DNA of 64,000 bases, from contig NZ_JACDNP010000001.1 in assembly GCF_013839425.1 (NCBI RefSeq), positions 62,001-126,000 of the forward strand, given 5' to 3'. The notes under the pieces were generated by a model, which saw only the letters and a program-made list of their open reading frames with translations, had not been told where the DNA came from and did not search any database. The stretch comes from Halorhabdus salina. Lineage in GTDB: Archaea > Halobacteriota > Halobacteria > Halobacteriales > Haloarculaceae. Position 1 is the stretch's first letter. The number at the start of each line of letters is the position of its first letter. Below, piece after piece: positions 45,855 to 54,097 of this stretch. The position numbers and the translations under genes were made by a program.

Positions 45855-46268
45855 ATGAGGCGAGCCACGCTGCTAGCCCTCTTCGTAGGTCTGTGTCTCC
45901 TCGTGGCCGGCTGTGGCGGAGTGGTGCAGACACAGACGGAGGAGCACACCACAGAACAGCGATTCGACGGCGATGCAAACGCGCACGTCCAGGTGTTCAA
46001 TCCCACGAACGAGACGTGGAATACCTCGTACCGAATCGAACGAAATGGCTCAGTGGTACTGGATACGACCCACCCCGTGCGGTCCGAACAGATGTGGGAA
46101 GTGACGACTATCGAACAGCCCGGGAACTATACGTTCACTATCGCGACCGGGAACTGGACGGACTCCGTCGCAGTCCGACTGCCGGCCGCAGTCGGCGACC
46201 GAAACAGCTACGTGGAGACCACGGAGATGGACGGCGAGTTCAGTCTTCGAGTTCGAGTGGCGCAATGA
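45855..46268 (+). CDS. small surface lipoprotein
   Basis: Protein of 137 aa with a Sec-type signal (RRATLLALFVGLCLLVAGC) ending in a lipobox, so it is likely lipid-anchored. The mature part is predicted beta-rich and bears several N-glycosylation sequons (NETW, NTSY, NGSV, NYTF, NWTD). Strand patterns such as HVQVFNPTNETWNTSYRI suggest an immunoglobulin-like fold. It is divergently placed to the photolyase gene. The function is not known. Confidence 0.7.
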   Translation: MRRATLLALFVGLCLLVAGCGGVVQTQTEEHTTEQRFDGDANAHVQVFNPTNETWNTSYRIERNGSVVLDTTHPVRSEQMWEVTTIEQPGNYTFTIATGNWTDSVAVRLPAAVGDRNSYVETTEMDGEFSLRVRVAQ

Positions 46269-46376
46269 TCGGTACCGACGAGACTGATCGTCGAGAAATG
46301 GGCGAAACACGGTGATCGGCACGCGATAAATCTCGCCCGATTGCTCCGTTCCACTCGGTCACCGGAACCCGGAGAA

Positions 46377-46688
46377 ATGCCGCCGTATCCGCCGAGCAAG
46401 CGGGCAACCCTTGTTGGCGGGGTGGTCGGAACAGGTATCGGCCAGAGTTCAGTCCTAGTGCTCGATTATCTTGTCGTGACGATCACCCTCTGTCTGCTGT
46501 ACAGCGTCGGGGTCACGCTCCCGATCGACAATATCCGAATCCTCCGCGGAGCACCGCATGACGGTGGGCGTTGGGTGGCCATCGCCTTCGGTGACACCGT
46601 CGGCCACGTCCTGCTGGTGTTCGGGGTCGCGTTAGTCTCACTGATGTACGGGATCGGCATCCCGTTCGCTGATCTGTCCGAATACTGA
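46377..46688 (+). CDS. small membrane protein, unknown
   Basis: Protein of 103 aa with three probable helices. It starts at ATG 46377; a TTG twelve codons earlier is less likely. The helix order and loop (LPIDNIRILRGAPHDGGRWV) match no family I know. Codon use is normal for this genome. It ends 182 bases before the tRNA gene. Confidence 0.55.
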   Translation: MPPYPPSKRATLVGGVVGTGIGQSSVLVLDYLVVTITLCLLYSVGVTLPIDNIRILRGAPHDGGRWVAIAFGDTVGHVLLVFGVALVSLMYGIGIPFADLSEY

Positions 46689-46748
46689 CCTCGGCCGGAT
46701 GTGGGTACTCCTGAAGTCCCCAAGTCCTCCGCTCCCCACTACGTCCGT

Positions 46749-46884
46749 CGCGACGGACGCGGCGGGAGTTCGCCGAGCGAAGCGGACGCGGCGGGAGTGA
46801 GCGATCACGAAGTGATCGCGATCTACGCCGCGTCCGGCGGGTGTGACGAGCGGACGCGAGGAACCGCGACGGACGCGGCGGGAT
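46749..46884. repeat. repeated copies of the tRNA-Arg 3' end
   Basis: GGACGCGGCGGGA, the complement of the acceptor and T-stem 3' strand, occurs three times: 46755-46767, 46784-46796 and 46871-46883 (the last inside the tRNA). Copies one and three share a 19-base identity beginning CGCGAC (46749-46767 and 46865-46883). Between the copies are further GC-rich short repeats (for example CGATCACG-AAGTGATCG). The pattern resembles attachment-site footprints left by integrative elements, although no integrase is seen. Confidence 0.6.
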
Positions 46885-46942
46885 TCGAACCCGCGATCGA
46901 GGGGTTAGGAACCCCTCGCCCTATCCGCTAGGCCACGCGTCC
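46870..46942 (-). tRNA. tRNA-Arg (anticodon CCT)
   Basis: Cloverleaf of 73 bases on the minus strand. The acceptor stem pairs GGACGCG with CGCGTCC; the D arm contains TAGCGGATAGG; the anticodon stem AGGGG/CCCCT encloses TTCCTAA, giving anticodon CCT that reads AGG. The T arm is GCGGGTTCGAATCCCGC. No intron is seen and CCA is not encoded. It is a common type of integration target for mobile elements. Confidence 0.95.
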
Positions 46943-47003
46943 CGACCAGTGGTTGGCGTGGCGGGAGAAAAAACGGTTGCGTTCGATCCCTCTCCGAGGA
47001 GAC

Positions 47004-47297
47004 TCAGTTCGAGTTGGTTTCGGTGTCGGACTGGGTCTCAGACGAAGACTGAGTCGTCGGTTCGGCACTCGCAGACTTCGCCGATTCCGACGCCGGTTCG
47101 GCCCCATCTTTCATCTCATCGAGTTCCTGCTCGACTTGTTCGCGCCCTTTCTGGAATTCGCCCATCGCCTGCCCGGTCGAGCGAGCGAGTTTCGGAATCT
47201 TGTTTGCACCGAACAGTAACACTGCCAACAGCACAATCAGCAGTAGTTCGGGTCCGCCCGGGATGCCACCGAGTTGTAGGATCAATCCATCGATCAT
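47004..47297 (-). CDS. tatA: twin-arginine translocase TatA/E-type subunit
   Basis: Protein of 97 aa with a short N-terminal membrane helix (LLLIVLLAVLLFGANKIPKL), the FG hinge motif, an amphipathic helix (ARSTGQAMGEFQKGREQVEQ) and an acidic, Ser/Glu/Thr-rich tail. It forms the pore of the Tat system, which exports most secreted proteins in haloarchaea. The two Tat lipoproteins encoded in this window would depend on it. It lies just after the tRNA gene on the same strand. Confidence 0.92.
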   Translation of the reverse strand: MIDGLILQLGGIPGGPELLLIVLLAVLLFGANKIPKLARSTGQAMGEFQKGREQVEQELDEMKDGAEPASESAKSASAEPTTQSSSETQSDTETNSN

Positions 47298-47429
47298 CGC
47301 TACTAGAGTGTTGCCAACTGTGTATTATAGGCTTTTTGCTAGCCGGGTGTACAGCACCACCCTCGGCGAGGATCGGCAATTGTCGTGAACGGCACATCTT
47401 TTGGGCCACCATGCGTACCATGGGTTGCA

Positions 47430-47906
47430 ATGGTTTCTGAAGGCACCGAAGCCCCCGATTTTACGGCACCGCTCGCAAACGGCGAGATCGACTCGTTTAG
47501 GCTCTCCGAGAGCCTCGATGATGGCCCGATCGTCCTGGCGTTTTTCCCCGGCGCGTTCACGAGCGTCTGCAGCCACGAAATGACCGAGTTCCGCGACCGC
47601 TATGAAGAGGTCGAACACGCGGGAGGGACGCTATACGGAATCAGCGTTGACTCGCCGTTCGCACTCAACGAGTTCCGCGACAAACTCGAGTTGCCCTTCG
47701 ACCTGATCAGTGACGCCGAGAAGGAAATCGTCGACGGCTACGACCTCGCGATGGACTTCGACGAACTGGGCGTCTATGACGTCGCCAAGCGCTCGGTATT
47801 CGTCGTCGACAGCGATGGAGAGCTTGCCTACGCATGGGTCAGCGACGACCCCGGGGTCGAGCCGGACTACGACGAAGTCATCGAGGAAGTGGCCGAGGCG
47901 GCCTGA
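47430..47906 (+). CDS. 1-Cys peroxiredoxin (AhpC/TSA, BCP-like)
   Basis: Thiol peroxidase of 158 aa. The peroxidatic cysteine is C47 in FFPGAFTSVCSHEM, matching the PxxxTxxC motif with Ser in place of Thr. It has no other cysteine, so it must use an external thiol as resolving partner. Start ATG 47430 gives the normal N-terminus (VSEGTEAPDFTAPL); an earlier frame start adds non-homologous residues. It is monocistronic and diverges from tatA. Confidence 0.9.
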   Translation: MVSEGTEAPDFTAPLANGEIDSFRLSESLDDGPIVLAFFPGAFTSVCSHEMTEFRDRYEEVEHAGGTLYGISVDSPFALNEFRDKLELPFDLISDAEKEIVDGYDLAMDFDELGVYDVAKRSVFVVDSDGELAYAWVSDDPGVEPDYDEVIEEVAEAA

Positions 47907-47996
47907 ATTCGCGATCGCGGAACGGCGAGCGAGAAGTGGCAGACAAAGAGAGATCGCACACGCGGTATTTTTCTCGCGAAAGCCTTTGTATCGAGT

Positions 47997-48830
47997 ATGA
48001 GCGAGCCAACCGACACACCAGAGACAAGCGAAAACGGGGGACGAATCTACGATCCAGGGGCCGAACACGGGTTCCCGGACGAGCGACTCAACGAGGTCCT
48101 GGCATACGTGACCGAGGATGCCGAGATCCAGGCGTATCTCTCCGCCCAGAACGTCAACCCTGTGGCGCGCAAACAGTACAACGATCACGGCCAGAAGCAC
48201 ATCGAGATCGTTCGCAACCGAGCGTTGTGTCTGTACGACCTGCTGAAACAGGGTGGTGTCACGTTCAACGGGGCGCGCGAGCAGGGCCTCGAGGAGAGAG
48301 ACGAACCCGTCATTATCGCCCTCGCGGCGACGTTACACGACATCGGCCACGTCGTCCACCGGCACGACCATCCCTATTATTCGATCCCGCTCGCGGCCGA
48401 TTTGCTCGATCGCGTCCTCCCGGAGTTGTCGTTCTACGACATAGCCGAGCAGGTTCAAATCAAAAGCGAGGTTCTGCACGCGATTCTGTGCCACGACACG
48501 GCAGAAGTACCGCTGACCCTGGAGGCAGGCGTCGTACGGGTCGCCGATGCACTCGACATGGAGAGGGGCCGGTCGCGATTCCCTTACGAACAAGGCGGGC
48601 GCGGGATCAACACGGTTTCCAGTCAAGCCATCGAGGCAGTGAACCTTCGGTCAGGCGACGGAACGCCCGTGCTAATCGAAATCGAGATGACCAACGCAGC
48701 GGGCGTCTACCAGGTGGACAACCTTCTGAAGGCCAAACTCCAGGATTCGGGGCTAGGGGAACACCTCCGGATCGTCGCCGTCAACTCCCGACAGGACGCC
48801 GATCGGATCGTCGAGCGGATCGAATTGTGA
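47997..48830 (+). CDS. HD-domain phosphohydrolase
   Basis: Cytoplasmic metal-dependent hydrolase of 277 aa. The HD signature is spread across YNDHGQKHIEIV (His), LAATLHDIGHVVHRHDH (the HD pair plus following His residues) and RVADALDMERGR (Asp). A C-terminal portion of about 60 residues (VLIEIEMTNAAGVYQVDNLL) follows the catalytic domain. The substrate is not clear; nucleotide phosphates or cyclic dinucleotides are typical for the superfamily. A TATA-like GGTATTTTTC lies about 30 bases ahead of the ATG. Confidence 0.85.
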   Translation: MSEPTDTPETSENGGRIYDPGAEHGFPDERLNEVLAYVTEDAEIQAYLSAQNVNPVARKQYNDHGQKHIEIVRNRALCLYDLLKQGGVTFNGAREQGLEERDEPVIIALAATLHDIGHVVHRHDHPYYSIPLAADLLDRVLPELSFYDIAEQVQIKSEVLHAILCHDTAEVPLTLEAGVVRVADALDMERGRSRFPYEQGGRGINTVSSQAIEAVNLRSGDGTPVLIEIEMTNAAGVYQVDNLLKAKLQDSGLGEHLRIVAVNSRQDADRIVERIEL

Positions 48831-48895
48831 GCGGGAACCACACCGAATGCCACACCGGACGGTTTTAGAGGGTCGGGATACTCTAGACACTTGTT

Positions 48896-49069
48896 ATGGG
48901 CTTTGGTAGCTACGATGAATCCGAACAGGAGAACCAGGCCAGCGGATCAGACATCGACGACAGCGAGAGCGTCGACGTCGATGCAACCAACCACAAGGGC
49001 GAAGTCAAATTCGAGTCCGACGCATCCCAAGACGAACTCCTGGACAAACTCCAGGACATGAAAGACTGA
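48896..49069 (+). CDS. DUF5786-type small acidic protein
   Basis: A 57-aa protein, very acidic (Asp/Glu/Ser rich), beginning MGFGSYDESEQENQ and ending in an amphipathic helix (SDASQDELLDKLQDMKD). This start is the mark of the haloarchaeal DUF5786 family, which is of unknown function. A TATA-like GGTTTTAGA sits 27 bases upstream. It is too short for many gene callers but is well supported by family resemblance. Confidence 0.8.
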   Translation: MGFGSYDESEQENQASGSDIDDSESVDVDATNHKGEVKFESDASQDELLDKLQDMKD

Positions 49070-49086
49070 CGACGGACCGTTTCTCT

Positions 49087-49905
49087 CTATCGCGTTTCCA
49101 CACCGGTTTGCGTTTCGTACGTTTCGGCCAGATCGTCCAGCGCCGCGTGATGCTCGGTCGTGTGTGGCGCCGTCAACGGCGAGACGCTGACCCGTCCCTC
49201 GACGACGGCCCGTCGATCAGTCCCGTCCGGGTCGGGAATCGTGCCCTCTGCCATCCACTCCCAGATCCGGTCGTGGAGTTCGATCTCGCCGCCGTCCTTG
49301 ACGGCGCCCATCTCGTAGACGCGTGAGGGCGACGTTATCTCCATCGGCGCACTCGCCGTGCCGGCTTCGGCCAATGGGGCGTTCACGTTGAGGTAATCGG
49401 CATGCTCGAACACCCCCGCATCGGGGGCCGCATCGACGAGGTACCGCGCCACTGCCGTCGCGTTGGCATACGAGCCCGGTTCCTCGGTCAGTGGCTCCCA
49501 CTTGTCGTCGTCTCTGACGGGAACGTACATCGAGACGGCGATGGCTGGCACGTCGAAGAAGGTAGCCTCGACGGCCGCACTGACGGTGCCCGAGCGCCCG
49601 AGGACGTACGCTCCGAGGTTGGCACCGTCGTTGCACCCGGCGACGACCATGTCGGTCTGGGGGACGAGTGCTTCTATGCCCGCGACGACGCAGTCGGCCG
49701 GCGTCCCATCGATGACGTAGCCCAGTTCGTGTTCGCGCACACCGACGTTCGCCGAGATCGACCGCCCGACAGCGCTTCGATCGTCTGCTGGCGCGACGAC
49801 CGTTACGTCGGCGACTGTCGAGAGTTCGTCGTACAGCGCACGCAAGCCAACGCTATCGATCCCGTCGTCGTTCGTCAGGAGAATCCGCGGCTCACCGGCG
49901 TCCAT
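49087..49905 (-). CDS. surE: 5'/3'-nucleotidase SurE
   Basis: Metal-dependent survival protein E of 272 aa, which dephosphorylates nucleoside monophosphates. The conserved ILLTNDDGIDSVGL (residues about 8-21) gives the Asp pair that holds the metal; later VVAPADDRSAVGRSIS and GTPADCV, SGCNDGANLG-like VAGCNDGANLGAYV complete the active site. Start ATG 49905; the longer frame begins with two near-identical copies of a GQPFAHQT-like stretch and is not part of the family. Confidence 0.93.
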   Translation of the reverse strand: MDAGEPRILLTNDDGIDSVGLRALYDELSTVADVTVVAPADDRSAVGRSISANVGVREHELGYVIDGTPADCVVAGIEALVPQTDMVVAGCNDGANLGAYVLGRSGTVSAAVEATFFDVPAIAVSMYVPVRDDDKWEPLTEEPGSYANATAVARYLVDAAPDAGVFEHADYLNVNAPLAEAGTASAPMEITSPSRVYEMGAVKDGGEIELHDRIWEWMAEGTIPDPDGTDRRAVVEGRVSVSPLTAPHTTEHHAALDDLAETYETQTGVETR

Positions 49906-49998
49906 GGGCGCGTTCCGAGTCTGGTGGGCAAAAGGCTGTCCCCCCGCTGTCTGATGGGCAAACGGCTGTCTCCCCACCTGCCCGAAACAGATCCCTTC

Positions 49999-51411
49999 TC
50001 AGACTGGCACGCGCTCGACGACAGTCTCGCCGTCGACGACGAGATTGTACGCTGCCTCGTCGTCGTTCCACAGCGCCAGCACGTTCTCGAAGGCGAGGAG
50101 ATGGCCGTACTCGCTCTCGCGCAGATCGTGGTTGAGGATCGACTCTTTGGTCAGGACGGCGAAATGATCGATCCGCTCGCTGCCGTCACCGACGAGGAAG
50201 ACCGGGTTCGCATCGGTCGCGTCCCGGAGGTCCGGACTCAGTTTGATCCCCACGAGGTTGATCCGGTCGGTGACGTATCCCTCGGCGTCTCCCATCTTCG
50301 CAACGCGAGACTGATCCGGGCGATACTCGATCGCCCGGGCATCGTCTCGACGGAGGATCGAATAGGCGTACTGGACGTCGACGTTGACGAATTCGCCGTC
50401 CGTCTCGGCGGACGCGGCGTCGTCCAACCGGCGCTGGAACGGCGGGACAGCCACGTCAGGCTTGCGCGTGAACGACCAGCAATCGCCCCCGGGCCGCTCG
50501 TCGGGCCAGAGTCGTACCGTCGGCCCAAAAATCGTGTACGTGTCCTCGACTGCCCGCTCTGCGGTCCGCAGTCCCATGGCCGTCTGTTTGTCGGCGGGCG
50601 CGACCGCGAGGATCGAGCCATCGGGGGCGAGGGCAGACTCGTACCGACGCAGGACCGCCCCAGGATCGGTCAGTTCGTTCAGTACGTTCCCGAAGACGAT
50701 CAGATCGAATTCTTCCGCAGGCTCGAAGGTCTCGGCCCGATCGCGGTGGACAGAGACATGGACGTTCGGACCTGTTGCGTCGAGCAACTCAGAGAGGACC
50801 TCGGCTGCACCGTCGCCGGGTTCGACGGCGTGGTACTCGACGATCCCGCCGGCCTCGACGACGAGATCACAGAGTCCAAGCGCCGGACCGCCGACGCCCG
50901 CGCCAACGTCCAGAACCCGAAGCTGTGCCGGCACGCGATCGTCGGCAAGCAACGGTTCGAGTGCGTACTGTCCGACGGCGTAGTAATCAGGGAGGTGGTA
51001 GATGGCATACGCGAGGGCCGTGAGTCGATCGTAGGTGACGGCATCGTCGTTGAGATAGGCCTCCTTGACGGAACGAATCCGCTCTCGAAGCCGGGCGCCG
51101 GGGTCTCCCGTCGGCCAGCCTGCGCCGAATTCGCCGACCAACTCGTCCTCGAGGACCCTCGCGTATCGTTCGGGGAACGCCTCGACCTGGTCGACAGCCG
51201 CATCAAGCGGGCCGTCGGGTGCGGGGACAAACGTCCCGTCCGCGCGCTCTCGAAGGCCCAGATCGACGGCAGCCTCCCGGAGTGTCTGCTTGATGACAGC
51301 CGGGTGGGGTTGGTCCGGGACGTACTCACAGATCTCATCGGGGTCGATCGGGCGGACCTCCCGGAGATACTTCGCGTTGTCGACAATTGCCTCGCGGCGC
51401 TCGTCAGTCAT
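49999..51411 (-). CDS. Rsm22-like SAM-dependent methyltransferase
   Basis: Protein of 470 aa. The N-terminal helical region includes KEAYLNDDAVTYDRLTALAY and IYHLPDYYAVGQYAL, which match the Rsm22 family of small-subunit rRNA methyltransferases. The Rossmann fold follows with motif I VLDVGAGVGGPALGL and LIVFGNVLNELTDPG. The C-terminal part (after WSFTRKPDVAVPPFQRR) is haloarchaea-specific. Its ATG overlaps the end of the TyrA-like gene by eight bases. It may act on ribosomal RNA; the target is inferred. Confidence 0.8.
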   Translation of the reverse strand: MTDERREAIVDNAKYLREVRPIDPDEICEYVPDQPHPAVIKQTLREAAVDLGLRERADGTFVPAPDGPLDAAVDQVEAFPERYARVLEDELVGEFGAGWPTGDPGARLRERIRSVKEAYLNDDAVTYDRLTALAYAIYHLPDYYAVGQYALEPLLADDRVPAQLRVLDVGAGVGGPALGLCDLVVEAGGIVEYHAVEPGDGAAEVLSELLDATGPNVHVSVHRDRAETFEPAEEFDLIVFGNVLNELTDPGAVLRRYESALAPDGSILAVAPADKQTAMGLRTAERAVEDTYTIFGPTVRLWPDERPGGDCWSFTRKPDVAVPPFQRRLDDAASAETDGEFVNVDVQYAYSILRRDDARAIEYRPDQSRVAKMGDAEGYVTDRINLVGIKLSPDLRDATDANPVFLVGDGSERIDHFAVLTKESILNHDLRESEYGHLLAFENVLALWNDDEAAYNLVVDGETVVERVPV

Positions 51412-52162
51412 CGCTCGCCTCGGGTCGGGCCTGGTGGTAGAGTTGCTCGAAGGCCTCAGCGTCGGCGTCGGCGAGTTCCCTGGCCGTCTCGGCGACGGCC
51501 TCGCTCCCCTCGAAGGCCGACTGGATGTCGGCGTAGACGCGGGCCTCGCCGGCGGTAACCTGTTCGAGCAGATCGAACAGCCCCGCGGAGATCGGCGTCT
51601 GGAAGCGCTCTGGGACTGGCTGGGCGGCAAGCCCAAACGCCAGGATCGCGGCGTGTGTCCGAGCCTGGACAGTCTCCATCGCTCTGTCGTGTTCTTCGGG
51701 AGTCGTCTCGAAGAGATCGTTCCCGGCCGCCGCGAGGGCTGCGCGGACCCGGTCGGTCACTGGCCCGGGCTCGTCGGCCACCAGCGGGACGTTCCCTGGC
51801 GCATTTACAGGGGCAAAGAGGGGGTGGAAACTCACCCGTTCACACGCGGGAGCGGATTCGGCCATCGCGGCCACCGGTTCGTTCATAATCCCGGACAGAT
51901 CACAGATCGCCTGTTCGGCGTTCTCCGCGTGCGTTTCGATCGCTTCGGCCGTCGCCGGGATCGGGACCGCGAGACAGACGAGGTCGAAGCGCTCGTCGGT
52001 CTCGAGGGCGACCGCACGATTTCCGACGCGTTCGGCGGCGGCCCGTGCGATCGCTGGATCGGCGTCGGCAAACGCGACGGTCGGTGGGGCTTCAAGGTGT
52101 TCGTCGAGCGTCCGGGCGAACCACCGGCCCATCTCCCCGGCGCCGACGACGAGTACGTCCAT
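51404..52162 (-). CDS. tyrA: prephenate dehydrogenase-like protein (TyrA)
   Basis: NAD(P)-dependent dehydrogenase of 252 aa in the tyrosine pathway. The nucleotide motif is VVGAGEMGRWFARTL (residues 4-18), followed by VCLAVPIPATAEAI and the substrate region SFHPLFAPVNAPGN containing a His. Archaeal TyrA proteins of this size lack the ACT domain. Start ATG 52162 puts the Rossmann motif at the N-terminus; a start nine codons earlier is possible. Its last eight bases overlap the methyltransferase gene, so they are co-transcribed. Confidence 0.87.
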   Translation of the reverse strand: MDVLVVGAGEMGRWFARTLDEHLEAPPTVAFADADPAIARAAAERVGNRAVALETDERFDLVCLAVPIPATAEAIETHAENAEQAICDLSGIMNEPVAAMAESAPACERVSFHPLFAPVNAPGNVPLVADEPGPVTDRVRAALAAAGNDLFETTPEEHDRAMETVQARTHAAILAFGLAAQPVPERFQTPISAGLFDLLEQVTAGEARVYADIQSAFEGSEAVAETARELADADAEAFEQLYHQARPEASDD

Positions 52163-52281
52163 GGGTTCAGATACTGCGGTACGGATCAAAAGCCGTTCGT
52201 CTCGCGGACTCTATGGATCGATTTCTCCGCGTCTCGCGGGATGTCGAAAGCGCTAACAGTCACGGATGGATACGAGCGGTC

Positions 52282-53055
52282 ATGAAACGCGTCCGCTTTC
52301 GGGACCCGACGGGAACGATTCGCGGCGGTCGCTGGCTCGACGAGGATGGTGACCCGCACGTGACGACGGCACTGGGCGAACCCGGCGACGACGCACCCGG
52401 CGAAACCTATCCGGCCGACACTGTCGACGTGCTCCCGCCGGCCGAACCGACGAAAATCATCGCGATTGGGCGCAACTTCGCCGACCACGCCGACGAACAG
52501 GACGCCGACGTGCCAGACCGACCGTTACTCTTCGTCAAGCCCCCAAACACAGTTGCGAGTCACGGATCGACGGTCTCGCTACTGCCCGACAAAGAGCGAC
52601 TCGATTACGAGGCCGAACTCGCGGTGATCATCGGGGAGACCTGTCACAACGTCGACGCCGACGAGGCCGAGGACGTGATCGCGGGCTACACCTGCTTCAA
52701 CGACATCTCCAACCGGGACGACCAGCGCGTCGAGACCAACTGGGTGCGTGGGAAGGCCTTCGATAACGCCGCGCCGATGGGACCGGTACTCGCGACGCCC
52801 GAGGAGGTGCCAGCCGATGCGACTATCGAGTGCCGCGTCAACGGCGAGACGCGACAATCCGGCAACCGCGCGGATCTGGTTTTCGGCGTCCCCGAGTTGA
52901 TCGAGGAGATCACGACGTACATGACCTTAGAGCCGGGTGACGTGATCGCGACGGGAACACCCGAGGGCGTCGGGCCGCTTGCCGACGGGGATCGCGTCGA
53001 AGTCGAGATCGAGGGGATCGGGACGCTCGAACACGACGTCCACATCCCGAGCTGA
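52282..53055 (+). CDS. fumarylacetoacetate hydrolase family protein
   Basis: Cytoplasmic hydrolase or isomerase of 257 aa. The catalytic core is visible in IAIGRNFADHADEQ, PLLFVKPPNTVASHG, DYEAELAVIIGE and the CFNDISNRDDQR segment, with metal-binding Glu/Asp residues in YEAELAV and NDISNRD. The C-terminal VIATGTPEGVGPLADGD is also characteristic. Such enzymes act on acylpyruvates or 2-hydroxyhepta-2,4-diene-1,7-dioate. A ring-cleaving-type glyoxalase gene follows it on the same strand, 88 bases on, so an aromatic catabolic role is possible. Confidence 0.9.
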   Translation: MKRVRFRDPTGTIRGGRWLDEDGDPHVTTALGEPGDDAPGETYPADTVDVLPPAEPTKIIAIGRNFADHADEQDADVPDRPLLFVKPPNTVASHGSTVSLLPDKERLDYEAELAVIIGETCHNVDADEAEDVIAGYTCFNDISNRDDQRVETNWVRGKAFDNAAPMGPVLATPEEVPADATIECRVNGETRQSGNRADLVFGVPELIEEITTYMTLEPGDVIATGTPEGVGPLADGDRVEVEIEGIGTLEHDVHIPS

Positions 53056-53143
53056 AGCCACGAACTCGGCCGATCCGTCGCTCCTTGCTGGCCGCATTGT
53101 CGGAGTCCGAATGGCTATGGGCTCTCCAGCCATAACTGTCGAC

Positions 53144-54079
53144 ATGCGCGACATCCCCGGTATCCACCACGTCACGGCGATCGGGAGCGACCCCGGCGAG
53201 AACCTGGCGTTTTACACTGAGACGCTCGGCCTCCGGCTGGTCAAGCGGAGCGTCAACCAGGACGACGCCTCCGTCTATCACCTCTTCTATGGCGACCATT
53301 CGGGGTCGCCAGGAACCAGCATGACGTTCTTTCCCTACCCTGGGGCTCGGGACGGCCAGGTCGGTACCGGCCAGGTCAGCACGACGCAGTTCCTGATCCC
53401 CGGAGATGCCGTCGAGTACTGGGTCGATCGTCTCGACGATGCCGACGTCGATGTCGACGAGCCACGCGAGCGCTTTGGCGAGACAGTCCTGCCGTTCGAA
53501 GACCCCGACGGCCTCCCGCTGGAGTTGGTCGCCGTCGAAGACGCTCCCGCTGGCGATCCACCGGACAGCCCCGTTCCCGAGGAATACGCGATCCGCGGAT
53601 TCTACGGCGTGACACTCGCACTGTCCGATATCGACGCCACCGCACGCGTCCTCGAAACGATGGGTTACGAGCAGACGGACAGTGAGGGCAACCGGGTGCG
53701 CTACGAAAGTGACGGCGACCTGGGGTACGTCGTCGAATTGCTGGCCGACCCGGACCAACCCCAGAGTCGGCCGGGTGCAGGAACGATCCACCACGTCGCG
53801 TTCCGTGTCACGAGCGACGACCAGGCCGACTGGCGCGAAGAGTTACAGAGCCTCGGGCTGCGGCCGACCCAGATCATCGACCGCAAATGGTTCGACTCAG
53901 TGTACACCAGGACGCCCGGCGGCGTCCTCTTCGAGTACGCGACTGAGGGGCCAGGTTACACTGTCGATGAAGACCTCGAAACACTTGGTGAACAGCTCGT
54001 TCTGCCTGAATGGCTCGAAGACCGACGCGAGGAGATCGAACAGGAATTGCCGCCGCTGTCGGTCGAGACGAACAACTGA
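53144..54079 (+). CDS. VOC-family ring-cleaving dioxygenase (glyoxalase type)
   Basis: Protein of 311 aa with two vicinal-oxygen-chelate repeats. Repeat one starts IPGIHHVTAIGSDPGENLAF with a metal His; repeat two begins at about residue 145 (FYGVTLALSDIDATARVL). A third motif, GTIHHVAFRVTSDD, supplies another metal His, and GVLFEYATEGPGY contains the terminal Glu. It resembles the MhqO/YkcA-type ring-cleavage dioxygenases. Start may be 53144 or 53111; the shorter fits the family. With the FAH-family gene upstream it suggests quinone or aromatic breakdown. Confidence 0.87.
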   Translation: MRDIPGIHHVTAIGSDPGENLAFYTETLGLRLVKRSVNQDDASVYHLFYGDHSGSPGTSMTFFPYPGARDGQVGTGQVSTTQFLIPGDAVEYWVDRLDDADVDVDEPRERFGETVLPFEDPDGLPLELVAVEDAPAGDPPDSPVPEEYAIRGFYGVTLALSDIDATARVLETMGYEQTDSEGNRVRYESDGDLGYVVELLADPDQPQSRPGAGTIHHVAFRVTSDDQADWREELQSLGLRPTQIIDRKWFDSVYTRTPGGVLFEYATEGPGYTVDEDLETLGEQLVLPEWLEDRREEIEQELPPLSVETNN

Positions 54080-54097
54080 GCGAACTGTGTTGTGTGG

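Noticed and set aside
46689-46869. Second tRNA gene or tRNA pseudogene
   Set aside because: Only the 3'-end fragment of tRNA-Arg is repeated; no D arm or anticodon arm accompanies the extra copies.
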